From Polynucleobacter sp. AP-Elch-400A-B2 (lineage in GTDB: Bacteria > Pseudomonadota > Gammaproteobacteria > Burkholderiales > Burkholderiaceae), in the NCBI RefSeq assembly GCF_018688355.1, contig NZ_CP061317.1, positions 1,434,091 to 1,498,090 of the forward strand: a stretch of DNA of 64,000 nucleotides, written 5' to 3'. The stretch's first letter is position 1; every line of letters begins with the position of its first letter. The notes under the pieces are model-generated. The model had not been told where the DNA came from and ran no database searches. It worked only from the letters and a program-made list of their open reading frames with translations. Of the stretch, positions 18,124 to 26,032 are shown one piece after another. Position numbers and translations under genes: made by a program.

Positions 18124-18417
18124 TTAGAAGTTTAGAGCCTTATTAAAGTGCTCATCAACGCTAGCCTCGTCTTGGGTCAACACATGCTGTGCAATCAAGA
18201 AAACGCCTGAAATGAAACTCAGGCAAACCAGCACTCCAAAAGTATGATATTGATTTAGGCCGCTCTGATTAAGGGCATCAAGATACAGGGCACTTTCTAA
18301 GGCTAGGTGGGTGGATAAGCTCAGTAGAGCAAAACCCAAAAATATCTGGATGATGGTCAAAAATAAGGGCTTCTGAACTGTAGGCTTAGCGGACATATGG
18401 TTCTCTTGATTGGGCAT
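18124..18417 (-). CDS. Small two-helix membrane protein
   Basis: 97-aa hypothetical protein with two hydrophobic segments (about residues 17-43 and 61-80) and polar ends. No family recognised. A start at the internal Met (MSAKPTV, 7 codons in) is also possible. Tandem with the methyltransferase gene, 40 nt apart. Confidence is for it being a real gene. Confidence 0.5.
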   Translation of the reverse strand: MPNQENHMSAKPTVQKPLFLTIIQIFLGFALLSLSTHLALESALYLDALNQSGLNQYHTFGVLVCLSFISGVFLIAQHVLTQDEASVDEHFNKALNF

Positions 18418-18545
18418 AAAAGGATCATAGGGGGCTAGCCGATATAAGTAAAAGACTCCCTTTTTATATGCTAAATACTTTTTTATCTATAGAGCCACCA
18501 CTAGAATGAGGATAATTGGAATTTACACCTTAATATTTCGTATTT

Positions 18546-19322
18546 ATGGCTGCCTACAACACTGAAACCGTCCTCACCGTTCATCACTGGAATGACACCC
18601 TGTTCAGCTTCACCACCACCAGAAACAAAGGTCTACGCTTCCGCAGCGGCCATTTTTTGATGATTGGCCTGGAAGTCGAAGGTAAGCCATTGGTTCGAGC
18701 CTACAGTGTGGCGAGTCCGAATTATGAAGAGCATTTAGAGTTCTTAAGTATCAAGGTTCAAGATGGCCCCCTCACCTCCCGTCTTCAGAAGATTCAGGTA
18801 GGTGACCCCATTTTGGTCAGCGAGAAATCCGTGGGCACCCTAGTCATAGATGACTTGAATCCAGGTAAACATCTTTATTTATTCAGTACCGGTACAGGAC
18901 TAGCCCCTTTCATGAGCATTATTCGTGATCCGGATACTTATGAGAAGTTTGAAAAAGTAGTCTTGATTCACGGTGTTCGTTTGGTAAGCGAACTGGCTTA
19001 TGGTGAGTACATTAAAGATGAGCTCACTCAAGACGAATACATTGGTGAAATCATTCGCGAGAAGTTAATCTACTACCCAACCGTAACTCGCGAAGCTTTT
19101 AAGCACACTGGTCGCTTAACTACTGCGATTGAATCAGGTCAACTCTTTAAAGATATTGGCTTACCCCCATTAGATCCAGCAGTCGATCGCGCCATGATCT
19201 GCGGTAGCCCATCCATGCTCAAAGAAACTGCTGAGATGCTCGATTCCAAGGGCTTCAAGGTATCACCTAGCCTTGGTCAATTAGGTGACTACGTATTCGA
19301 GCGCGCATTCGTAGAAAAATAA
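18546..19322 (+). CDS. fpr: Ferredoxin/flavodoxin--NADP+ reductase
   Basis: 258-aa FAD enzyme of the bacterial FPR type that transfers electrons between NADPH and ferredoxin or flavodoxin. FAD-binding RAYSVASPN is near residue 56, the NADP-binding STGTGLAPF near 114, and the C-terminal DYVFERAFVEK is diagnostic of the subclass. There is no Shine-Dalgarno; TAATAT ends 9 nt before the ATG. Together with the Fdx of the isc operon at 35 kb it could form an electron supply for iron-sulfur assembly, but this is inference. Confidence 0.94.
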   Translation: MAAYNTETVLTVHHWNDTLFSFTTTRNKGLRFRSGHFLMIGLEVEGKPLVRAYSVASPNYEEHLEFLSIKVQDGPLTSRLQKIQVGDPILVSEKSVGTLVIDDLNPGKHLYLFSTGTGLAPFMSIIRDPDTYEKFEKVVLIHGVRLVSELAYGEYIKDELTQDEYIGEIIREKLIYYPTVTREAFKHTGRLTTAIESGQLFKDIGLPPLDPAVDRAMICGSPSMLKETAEMLDSKGFKVSPSLGQLGDYVFERAFVEK

Positions 19323-19384
19323 ATAAGCTATATACCCAAAAGTAATTTAGTTATCGCTATATGTTTCTTGTGGATATATAGACA

Positions 19385-19421
19385 CCTTGGTAAATTAGTC
19401 CTCAGAAGATATTTACCAAGG
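19385..19421 (+). promoter_or_regulatory. Perfect 11-bp inverted repeat covering the RBS of the 54-aa ORF
   Basis: CCTTGGTAAAT (19385-19395) is exactly complementary to ATTTACCAAGG (19411-19421) with a 15-nt loop. The right arm ends in the AAGG Shine-Dalgarno of the small ORF that starts at 19429, so the RNA hairpin would hide the ribosome-binding site. It could also be a dimeric protein operator. It has no T run, so it is not an ordinary terminator for fpr. Confidence 0.6.
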
Positions 19422-19428
19422 AATTGAG

Positions 19429-19593
19429 ATGTCACCCGTACGAGAGCACTACAACCCAATCATTACGCAGTTATTACGTGAACATGATCGCTTGCCACAT
19501 GAGAATGTGACTGAACGAAAAAACTTCCAACGCAGAATTCTGTTCTTGATGACTACTATCAAGATGGAAGAGTTTGAGGACTCTTACGCATAA
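19429..19593 (+). CDS. 54-aa small protein
   Basis: An ORF of 54 codons plus stop beginning MSPVREHYNPIITQLLREHD and ending EEFEDSYA. It is charged, with predicted helix and no membrane segment or signal. AAGG is 8 nt before the ATG. I regard it as real because of the Shine-Dalgarno and the specific hairpin in front of it. It is not recognised. It is convergent with the cytochrome gene, whose stop is 20 nt away. Confidence 0.5.
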   Translation: MSPVREHYNPIITQLLREHDRLPHENVTERKNFQRRILFLMTTIKMEEFEDSYA

Positions 19594-19612
19594 GCAAACT
19601 CAGCCCAGATGC

Positions 19613-20149
19613 CTACTTTACGATTGGAATAAACCCATCTCGATTTGGCATCTTGACCAACGGTAATGACTTTGCATTCATTACCTCATCCGTTGAAATA
19701 ATTTTATTCATATACAAGATGTAAGCAGTTAGAGCGTACACCTGATCATCTGTCAGAGATTGCGGCGCCTGATGTGGCATAGCCCTCTTCACATAGTCAA
19801 ATATAGTTGTAGCGTAAGGCCAAAAACTACCAACCGTTTTAACAGGCTTGTCAGTATTTAAGCCACCCCCACCAACCAAACGGTTAGAGATTCCACCCTG
19901 CCCCTTGTCACCATGACAAGATGCGCATTTTTGCTGGTAAATGATTTCACCAGTTGCAGCTGTACCAGATCCAGAGGGCAAACCTGCTCCATTTGGACCA
20001 ACATCAATGTTCCAGGCTTTGATTTGATTTTCGGTAACTGGCTTACCAAGGCCAACTGGTCCATTAGCCTGATATCCGCTCGAGCAAGCTACTAAAACTC
20101 CGGATAATGCAAAAGTCAGAGGCAGTTTCACAAAAGATTTAGCGGCCAT
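19613..20149 (-). CDS. Monoheme c-type cytochrome lipoprotein, SoxC partner
   Basis: 178-aa exported cytochrome c. A lipoprotein signal with lipobox VLVAC lies at about residues 14-24. One heme site, CASCHGDKGQGG, is in the middle, with a distal methionine candidate in RAMPHQAPQ. I chose ATG 20149 because a GGAGAT Shine-Dalgarno lies 5-6 nt before it and it overlaps the soxC stop by 11 nt; a longer ORF to 20194 would run further into soxC. It is the likely electron acceptor of the SoxC molybdoprotein. Classical SoxD is larger and diheme, so I call it SoxD-like by position only. Confidence 0.85.
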   Translation of the reverse strand: MAAKSFVKLPLTFALSGVLVACSSGYQANGPVGLGKPVTENQIKAWNIDVGPNGAGLPSGSGTAATGEIIYQQKCASCHGDKGQGGISNRLVGGGGLNTDKPVKTVGSFWPYATTIFDYVKRAMPHQAPQSLTDDQVYALTAYILYMNKIISTDEVMNAKSLPLVKMPNRDGFIPIVK

Positions 20150-21398
20150 TTGTAATCTCCCCATTAGCAGCAACACGCCATGGCTGAATTGCATTGTTGT
20201 GATAGAAGCTATTGGAACTTTTTGCCTTTAATAAAGCCTCCATACTTGGCTGAGTATCGCCACTAGAGTCAATCGCTCGACTCATGAATACAGTCGGCTC
20301 ACCATTCCAAACCCAGGGATAACGGAAGCGCACCAGAGATTTATCCATGACTGGCTCTTGCAAGATGGCATCGGCCCAAGACTTTCCACCATCCGTTGAC
20401 ACTTCAACCCTTTTAATCTTTCCGTTACCAGACCAAGCAATGCCTGAAACTTCATAGAATCCCTTGGACTTAAGTTTCATCATGCCGGATGGTTGCGTAA
20501 TGACCGACTTCACATCCATAGCAAAAGTAAATTGAAGGGCTTTGCCATCAGCTTGTAAGTCGGTATAGGCCGATGTTTCTTCACGAGTTTGCCAAGGTTC
20601 AGAGCCTAATTTAAGGCGTCTTAGCCACTTAATACTCATGTTCCCCTCAAAGCCCGGCAACAATAGACGCAAAGGATAGCCTTGCTCAGCCCGCAACATC
20701 TCACCGTTCTGGGCATAAACCAATAGCGCATCATCCATCATTTTGCTCATCGGAATACTACGAGTCATTGCAGCACCATCAGCACCTTCTGCTAGGGCCC
20801 ATGTGGCGCCGGGCTGAACTCCGCATTCTTGAAAGATGGTCGAGAGACGAACCCCAGTCCACTCACAACAAGAAAGTAGTCCGTGAATTTCCTGGGCGGT
20901 TTTACCGGTTGCCTTCTTTAATTCAGCAGCACTATTGCCGGAGCATTCCAAAAAATAAATGCGGGATTCTGACGGGAAACGAACAATGTCTTCCATAGTC
21001 AACATCAGGGGCCTATCAACCATGCCATGAATAACTAAGCGATGCTGATCAGGATTGATATCAGGCACACCGGCATGATGTCTCTCAAAGAAGAGTCCGT
21101 TGGGCGTAATAATGCCATGCAAATTTTGCAATGGCGTTCTGGAGCCCGTTAAAAAAGTGGGTGCAGGAGATGGTAAGACTCGAACTACATTTTTTTCGTA
21201 TTTTGAGGGGAGGCCGTAAGGTGGATTGATGAAGGTAGAGCCCTGCACCTTAGTCCAGGGGTCTACTTGTAAAAATTCATTAGCAGAGGCTTGAGCCAAA
21301 GCGGTACCAGAGACCATTGCAGCACTAAGACCCGCGCCAACGCCAGCAGAACTTTTTAAAAATTTTCGACGGCTAGAAAGATTGCCTTTATCCGACAT
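20139..21398 (-). CDS. soxC: SoxC-type sulfite/sulfane dehydrogenase, molybdenum subunit
   Basis: 419-aa periplasmic molybdoenzyme of the sulfite oxidase family. A Tat signal (SRRKFLKSS at residues 9-17) precedes a cleavage near ALAQA. The molybdenum-ligating cysteine is Cys152 in YFLECSGN. The blocks PLQNLHGIITP, FERHHAGVPDI, GYPLRLLLPGFEGN and SIKWLRRLKLG match SoxC as I know it, followed by the Mo-co dimerisation domain (about 300-410). In the Sox pathway SoxCD oxidises protein-bound sulfane; no soxXAYZB is in the window, and the neighbours release free sulfite, so sulfite oxidation is the better guess. Confidence 0.88.
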   Translation of the reverse strand: MSDKGNLSSRRKFLKSSAGVGAGLSAAMVSGTALAQASANEFLQVDPWTKVQGSTFINPPYGLPSKYEKNVVRVLPSPAPTFLTGSRTPLQNLHGIITPNGLFFERHHAGVPDINPDQHRLVIHGMVDRPLMLTMEDIVRFPSESRIYFLECSGNSAAELKKATGKTAQEIHGLLSCCEWTGVRLSTIFQECGVQPGATWALAEGADGAAMTRSIPMSKMMDDALLVYAQNGEMLRAEQGYPLRLLLPGFEGNMSIKWLRRLKLGSEPWQTREETSAYTDLQADGKALQFTFAMDVKSVITQPSGMMKLKSKGFYEVSGIAWSGNGKIKRVEVSTDGGKSWADAILQEPVMDKSLVRFRYPWVWNGEPTVFMSRAIDSSGDTQPSMEALLKAKSSNSFYHNNAIQPWRVAANGEITNGR

Positions 21399-21481
21399 AG
21401 GTAGTTCACCTTTTTAAAATACATGCATTACGTATGAGCACTTTTTATAGAATACCGCCAAAATAATGATTGGTAATCCCG

Positions 21482-22477
21482 TTAAGAGAGATTCAGGATA
21501 AATATTAAACCGATTAAAGCGATAAATAGGGTTTCCACTAGCAACATCACAACAGGCTGCCAACCCAACTTTGCCAACTCCTGAAAGTTTGTTTTCAGTC
21601 CAGCAGCGCCAATAGCAATCACCAACATCCAGCGGGATATTCCGCCAATAGATTGCGCAACAGAGCTTGGCAAAATCTGCATAGATGCAACGACTGAAAG
21701 CGCCACGAATCCCAATAAGAATGTCGGTATCAGACGTAGGCTACCCCAACCTAAGCGCTGAGATGATTTTTCAGCACCAAAGAAAATAGAGATAAATAAA
21801 ACGACAGGTAGCAAAAGAGCGACTCGGAACAACTTCACAACAGTCGCTACATCACCCGCCTCAGGGCCAAACAACATGCCTGCAGCAACTACCTGTGCCA
21901 CATCATGAATGGTGGCTCCGAGAAAGATGCCTGCAGGTACGGCGGTGATATTGAGTAACTGCAACGCGAAGGGATACACCACCATGGCAATCGTGGAGAG
22001 GACGGTTACCCCAACTACTACCAGTAGAGTAAATCGCTCATTCTCTTTCGTTTTTGGCAGTACAGAGGCAACCGCTAAAGCAGCTGAAGCTCCGCAAATA
22101 CCAACGGATCCACCTGCAATCAATCCAAAGTCTGGGGACAGCTTTAATAGTTTAGCTAAGAAGAATCCAAGGGCTACCGTGGCAGCAACTGCAAACATCA
22201 CCATTAATCCGGTATTTAAACCGATTGCGCCAATATCAGCAAATGTAACCCGAATACCTAGAAATGCAACGCCCAGTCGTAGAACCGTCTTGGCGCAAAA
22301 ATCAATCCCTGGCTTTACGGCCTCATTGAGATATAAAAAATGAAGTGACAAACCAATCAGTAATGCGTACAACAACTGTGGGCCACCATAGTTCTCAGAA
22401 AGAAAACTGGTAGACATGGCAATGACCAAGCAAACCAACAGCCCTGGAATATTCTTCCGAATGGTATTCAACATCAA
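21482..22477 (-). CDS. YeiH-family putative sulfate/sulfite exporter (SuyZ/CuyZ-like)
   Basis: 331-aa inner-membrane protein with about ten hydrophobic segments, of the UPF0324/YeiH family (motifs GIDFCAKTVLRLGVAFLGIR, GICGASAALAV, FLGATIHDVAQVVAAG). Members named SuyZ or CuyZ occur with sulfolactate or cysteate lyases and are proposed to export the released sulfite or sulfate. Only 1 nt separates it from the GntR gene, and it lies between the lyase and the sulfite dehydrogenase, which fits that role: moving sulfite to the periplasm where SoxC works. Confidence 0.88.
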   Translation of the reverse strand: MMLNTIRKNIPGLLVCLVIAMSTSFLSENYGGPQLLYALLIGLSLHFLYLNEAVKPGIDFCAKTVLRLGVAFLGIRVTFADIGAIGLNTGLMVMFAVAATVALGFFLAKLLKLSPDFGLIAGGSVGICGASAALAVASVLPKTKENERFTLLVVVGVTVLSTIAMVVYPFALQLLNITAVPAGIFLGATIHDVAQVVAAGMLFGPEAGDVATVVKLFRVALLLPVVLFISIFFGAEKSSQRLGWGSLRLIPTFLLGFVALSVVASMQILPSSVAQSIGGISRWMLVIAIGAAGLKTNFQELAKLGWQPVVMLLVETLFIALIGLIFILNLS

Positions 22478-22478
22478 A

Positions 22479-23198
22479 CTAAGCCACTAACTCACTGAAA
22501 TACTCATGTTGAGTAGTGTTTAAAGTGGAGACACGCCACTCTAGAGGCTCATCCTGAATGCCCAGCGCCACCCTTCTAATCACTAGCACGGGAGAATCTA
22601 GATTTAATCCAAGCCATTCAGCATGTTGCTTCCCTGCTAAGCCGGCACGCAAACGCTCACTACTTCGCACAACGGTCTGACCGTATTCCATTTGATACAT
22701 TTGGTAGATGCTACCTTTACGATCAATAAAGTCTGCTCGGCTTAAATTTTTAAACCTTTGTTTATCTAGCGTGATCTGATCGATCATGACGCACTGCCCT
22801 TCCAATGACAGGCGATTGGTAATTCTCCAAATGGGGGCGCCTTCTTTAATCTCCAGCTTACTTGCCTCTTCTTTATTGGCAGTAGCGCTATTTAAGGAGA
22901 CAAGCTCAACTTTGGGGTAAACCTTTTTTTCAGCATCGTGTTTAACAATGTGGAAAAAATAATATAGAAGTCTTTTGAGATCATGCTCAACAACATAGGT
23001 GCCCCTGCCTTGGCGTCGGACTACGATACCTTCCGCAACCAACTCGTCCACCGCTTTGCGCAGGGTACCTATCGATACATCTAACTCTTTTGATAAATCC
23101 TTTTCGGCAGGCAATGCCTGCCCCATAGGATATCGACCCCTGACCAAATCCTCGGTGATCTTTTGCTTGACTTCCTCGTAAGCGGTCAGGTTTCTCAT
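22479..23198 (-). CDS. GntR-family (HutC/UTRA) transcriptional regulator, SuyR-like
   Basis: 239-aa regulator. An N-terminal winged helix of GntR type (MGQALPAEKDLSKELDVSIG, about residues 26-45, then RRQGRGTYV near 61-69) precedes a UTRA ligand-binding domain (about 90-235) with EGAPIWRITNRL and ISERLRAGLAG-like blocks. It is 9 nt after suyB and 1 nt before yeiH, so it is part of the operon and most likely controls it, with a sulfonate such as sulfolactate as ligand. The inverted repeat at 25832-25857 is a candidate target. Confidence 0.88.
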   Translation of the reverse strand: MRNLTAYEEVKQKITEDLVRGRYPMGQALPAEKDLSKELDVSIGTLRKAVDELVAEGIVVRRQGRGTYVVEHDLKRLLYYFFHIVKHDAEKKVYPKVELVSLNSATANKEEASKLEIKEGAPIWRITNRLSLEGQCVMIDQITLDKQRFKNLSRADFIDRKGSIYQMYQMEYGQTVVRSSERLRAGLAGKQHAEWLGLNLDSPVLVIRRVALGIQDEPLEWRVSTLNTTQHEYFSELVA

Positions 23199-23207
23199 GC
23201 TGCAGTC

Positions 23208-24380
23208 TTATGCTGATTCGTATAAACGAGTCAATACAAACTCACGGTGACCAAGAATTTCAGAAGCAGTCAACTCACCGTCAGCTGTACGCTGCAAGCA
23301 ATCCAAGAGCTTATCTCCCGCTTGATCCATATTCTCTTCGCGACGCAATAAGCCAGACACATCAACGTCGATATGCTCACCCATAGTGCGAACAGTCTTT
23401 GGATTAGCGCAAATCTTAATCACCGGAAGAATTGCATTGCCGATCACATTACCTTGACCCGTTGGGAAGAAGTGGGCAGTAAAACCAGCAGCCGCACACA
23501 AGGTGACCATTTCAGCAGCAGCTGATGATGAGTCCATGAAATGCAAACCAGGAATCTTTGGCTCTTCACCCTTATCCAGAACGCTATCCACAATACATTT
23601 CTTACCAATTTTTTGGATATTGCCCAAAGCCTTCTCTTCGATGGTTGTTAAACCACCTGCAATATTGCCTTTAGTTGGCTGAGAGTCGGACAGATCGCTC
23701 GTCTTATGACGCTCAATCACATCCTGGTAGCGATCAAACATCTCGCGGAACTTTTTCTTTACTTCTGGAGTACGGCAACGCGCTTCAACCAGATGCTCGC
23801 CACCAGTTAACTCGGTAGTCTCACCAAACACCATGGTGGAGCCAATTGCATACAACTTATCAAAAGCATCACCTACGGTTGGGTTTGCACCACAACCAGA
23901 AGTCGTATCGGATTCGCCGCATTTTGTGGAAACCCATAACTCAGATAATGGAGCAGAAACACGTTTTTGCTTTGATGCATGCTTCATCATGTTGTAGGCA
24001 GATTTACTAGCGGAAGCAATGGTTGCTGTGTCGCCATTACCTTCAATCCAGAATCCCTCAACTGGCTTGCCTGATGCCTTGATGCCATCAACGATAATTT
24101 TGGTCCACTGTGGCTCGATACCAATAACCACTACAGCAGCTACGTTTGGATTAGAGCCTGTACCAATTAAGGTGCGAAAGTGTAAATCCAAGTCAGCTCC
24201 GAACTGTAAACGACCATAGGAGTGAGGAATCGCCATCGTTCCTTTGATGTTGTTAGCTACTGCTTCACAGGCTGCATTGGATAAGTCATCCAAAGGCAAA
24301 ATCAATACGTGATTACGAATACCCATGCGGCCGTTTTCACGGCGATAACCTAAAAAGGTCGCGTCTTTCAAATTAGTCAT
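23208..24380 (-). CDS. suyB: (R)-sulfolactate sulfo-lyase, large subunit SuyB
   Basis: 390-aa enzyme of the UxaA/GarD C-terminal family. With SuyA it cleaves (2R)-3-sulfolactate to pyruvate and sulfite. Blocks I associate with SuyB rather than altronate dehydratase are GYRRENGRMGIRNHVLILP at the N-terminus, IPHSYGRLQFG, STKCGESDTTSGCGANPTVG, GETTELTGGEHL, and the C-terminal GHREFVLTRLYESA. Cysteines in KCGES and SGCGA could bind an iron-sulfur cluster. Altronate/galactarate dehydratase is the alternative; the neighbouring exporter and sulfite dehydrogenase favour SuyB. Confidence 0.85.
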   Translation of the reverse strand: MTNLKDATFLGYRRENGRMGIRNHVLILPLDDLSNAACEAVANNIKGTMAIPHSYGRLQFGADLDLHFRTLIGTGSNPNVAAVVVIGIEPQWTKIIVDGIKASGKPVEGFWIEGNGDTATIASASKSAYNMMKHASKQKRVSAPLSELWVSTKCGESDTTSGCGANPTVGDAFDKLYAIGSTMVFGETTELTGGEHLVEARCRTPEVKKKFREMFDRYQDVIERHKTSDLSDSQPTKGNIAGGLTTIEEKALGNIQKIGKKCIVDSVLDKGEEPKIPGLHFMDSSSAAAEMVTLCAAAGFTAHFFPTGQGNVIGNAILPVIKICANPKTVRTMGEHIDVDVSGLLRREENMDQAGDKLLDCLQRTADGELTASEILGHREFVLTRLYESA

Positions 24381-24422
24381 TTTTTATATCTCTCTCAATG
24401 AATAGGTAGTTAAGGTGCCGGA

Positions 24423-24704
24423 TTACCAGCGCTTAGTTTTTACGTTTTGGACGTGAAGGTGCTCACCCTTTTTAATTGGGGCTACTACCTTACCAATATC
24501 AACGCCGTATTTCATTACTGTGTCACCTGGCTTGAAATCGTTCAATGAAATTTTGTGACCAATAGGAATATCACTTTCAGACTTGATATTCAAAGTAAGG
24601 TCGCCGTCCATTACCCAACCAATTAATTCAGTTCCGGCCTTGACGCCCTCAACTACTACTACACCTACGCCATCTGCTGGCTCATGCACGACAAAGTGGA
24701 TCAT
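24423..24704 (-). CDS. suyA: (R)-sulfolactate sulfo-lyase, small subunit SuyA (SAF domain)
   Basis: 93-aa SAF-domain protein, the size of SuyA and of the N-terminal half of UxaA enzymes. The region GVVVVEGVKAGTELIGWVM, the IPIGHKISLNDFKPGDTVMK loop and the terminal GEHLHVQNVKTKRW are typical of SuyA. It lies 42 nt before suyB and 33 nt after comC. It contributes to the active site of the lyase. Confidence 0.85.
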   Translation of the reverse strand: MIHFVVHEPADGVGVVVVEGVKAGTELIGWVMDGDLTLNIKSESDIPIGHKISLNDFKPGDTVMKYGVDIGKVVAPIKKGEHLHVQNVKTKRW

Positions 24705-24737
24705 TACTATCTCCTCAATAATCTCGTTTATAAAAAA

Positions 24738-25745
24738 CTACTCAGTCCATGACTGGCGGATGCCAGTCTGAATTTCTTCTACAACCACATCTGAAACTGT
24801 CACACCGTTACGAAATCCTGTAGCACGCTGCTGAAAACGACGTTGTCCAGGAAGACGGGTTCCTGCATCGACACTTAAGACCTTGATAAAGTCTTGGATG
24901 CGACTGGCAAAAACAGACTTACCTGCCAAACCTGTATCAATAGTCAATATCAGTTGACCAATACGCGGACGATTGCCTTTAGGGTCAAAAAAGGAATCCG
25001 CTTCATAAGAAAAACGGCTGCCTGAAAGTCCGACCACCAGCAACTCAACGATGAGGGCAAGTAAGGCCCCTTTATCGCCACCCAAAGGAAGCATCAAGCC
25101 CTTTAAGCCTTCTTGTGGATCAGTAGTTGGCTTGCCATCCGCAGTCAATGCCCACCCTTCCGGAATCGCTTGACCATTTTTTGCTGCAACCAAGAGTTTT
25201 CCGCGAGCTACTGCAGAAAGCGACATATCTATAACTAAAGGATCGCTGCTGGTAGGAAAAGCTGCAGCAAGGGGGTTAGTTCCAAAGATTGCTTTTGTAC
25301 CGCCAACCATAGGCATCGCAGCTGGAGTATTTCCAAATAGCAAGGAGACATAGCCTGCTCGTGCTGCAGCCTCAACATAATGCCCCGCGACACCAAAATG
25401 ATGGCTATTGGTCACAGCTACTAGACCAAGACCATTTTTGGAGGCTAGATTGACTGATAGGTCAGTTGCAAACCGAAGCGCAGGAAAAGCTAGGCCATCA
25501 CGCGCATCGACCAAAGCGGCTGCCGTTTTAAATGGACGTACCCGTAATTTAGAATCCAATTCAATACGGCCATTTTTTGCATGCGCAGCATATTGGGAAA
25601 CTCTCGCCAAACCATGGGAGGCCAGCCCATCTAACTCCGCTAGCGCCAGAAACTGGGCCGTTTCATAAGCCGACTTTGAATTGATCCCAGCGGCCTGAAG
25701 GCCTGAGTTTGCTAGCGCAAGAATCTCTGGATAGCTCAGATTCAT
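24738..25745 (-). CDS. comC: ComC-like (R)-sulfolactate dehydrogenase (LDH2/MDH family)
   Basis: 335-aa NAD(P)-dependent oxidoreductase of the malate/L-lactate dehydrogenase-2 family: ELDGLASHGLARVSQY, NSHHFGVAGHYVEAAARAG, GTNPLAAAFP and the cofactor-proximal GDKGALLALIVELLVVGLSG are in the expected order. In sulfonate degraders ComC interconverts sulfopyruvate and (R)-sulfolactate, and it is the first gene here, directly before suyAB. No SlcC-type (S)-specific dehydrogenase is in the window, so the substrate enters as sulfopyruvate or (R)-sulfolactate. The family also has ureidoglycolate and malate enzymes, so the call rests on context. Confidence 0.75.
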   Translation of the reverse strand: MNLSYPEILALANSGLQAAGINSKSAYETAQFLALAELDGLASHGLARVSQYAAHAKNGRIELDSKLRVRPFKTAAALVDARDGLAFPALRFATDLSVNLASKNGLGLVAVTNSHHFGVAGHYVEAAARAGYVSLLFGNTPAAMPMVGGTKAIFGTNPLAAAFPTSSDPLVIDMSLSAVARGKLLVAAKNGQAIPEGWALTADGKPTTDPQEGLKGLMLPLGGDKGALLALIVELLVVGLSGSRFSYEADSFFDPKGNRPRIGQLILTIDTGLAGKSVFASRIQDFIKVLSVDAGTRLPGQRRFQQRATGFRNGVTVSDVVVEEIQTGIRQSWTE

Positions 25746-25831
25746 GAATGCTTACCGCGGATAAGGCCACTCAAAAGCAGGGTTTTCAGGGCTTGACTAG
25801 ATCTAGCTTTAGGGATCAAAATAACTGGCAT

Positions 25832-25866
25832 ATCTGAATCATATAGATGATTTAGATATCTTGCAA
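25832..25866 (-). promoter_or_regulatory. Promoter and overlapping inverted repeat before comC-suyAB
   Basis: On the minus strand TTGCAA (25861-25866) and TATGAT (25838-25843) are separated by exactly 17 bp, a good sigma-70 promoter with the start near 25831 and an 86-nt leader to comC. An inverted repeat, ATCTGAATCAT (25832-25842) and ATGATTTAGAT (25847-25857), matches at 10 of 11 positions and covers the -10 and most of the spacer. A repressor bound there would block the promoter. The operon-encoded GntR protein is the natural candidate. Confidence 0.7.
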
Positions 25867-26032
25867 TACCCAATTCGTAGTGCATCTCAGAGAGTGTCTT
25901 GAAGTGCTGCAGGATGGGTGGAGGAGACAGCAGTAATAAATAAGCATATAACTATTAAATAGCAGTTGAGTATATTTTTTTCATAGCTAAGTAGCTAAGA
26001 TATAAAGATCAAATTACCACTGGAGCTCATCG

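Noticed and set aside
23208..24704. Altronate or galactarate dehydratase (UxaA/GarD) instead of SuyAB
   Set aside because: The two-gene split, sizes, SuyB-like sequence blocks and the sulfite-handling neighbours fit sulfolactate lyase better; kept as an alternative in the feature notes.
25797..25806. CTAGATCTAG palindrome near comC
   Set aside because: A 10-bp palindrome alone is expected by chance; it lies downstream of the likely transcription start and has no second copy.
25984..25999. Tandem TAGCTAAG repeat upstream of the Bug gene as an operator
   Set aside because: Only two copies of 8 bp in AT-rich DNA; no supporting promoter geometry.
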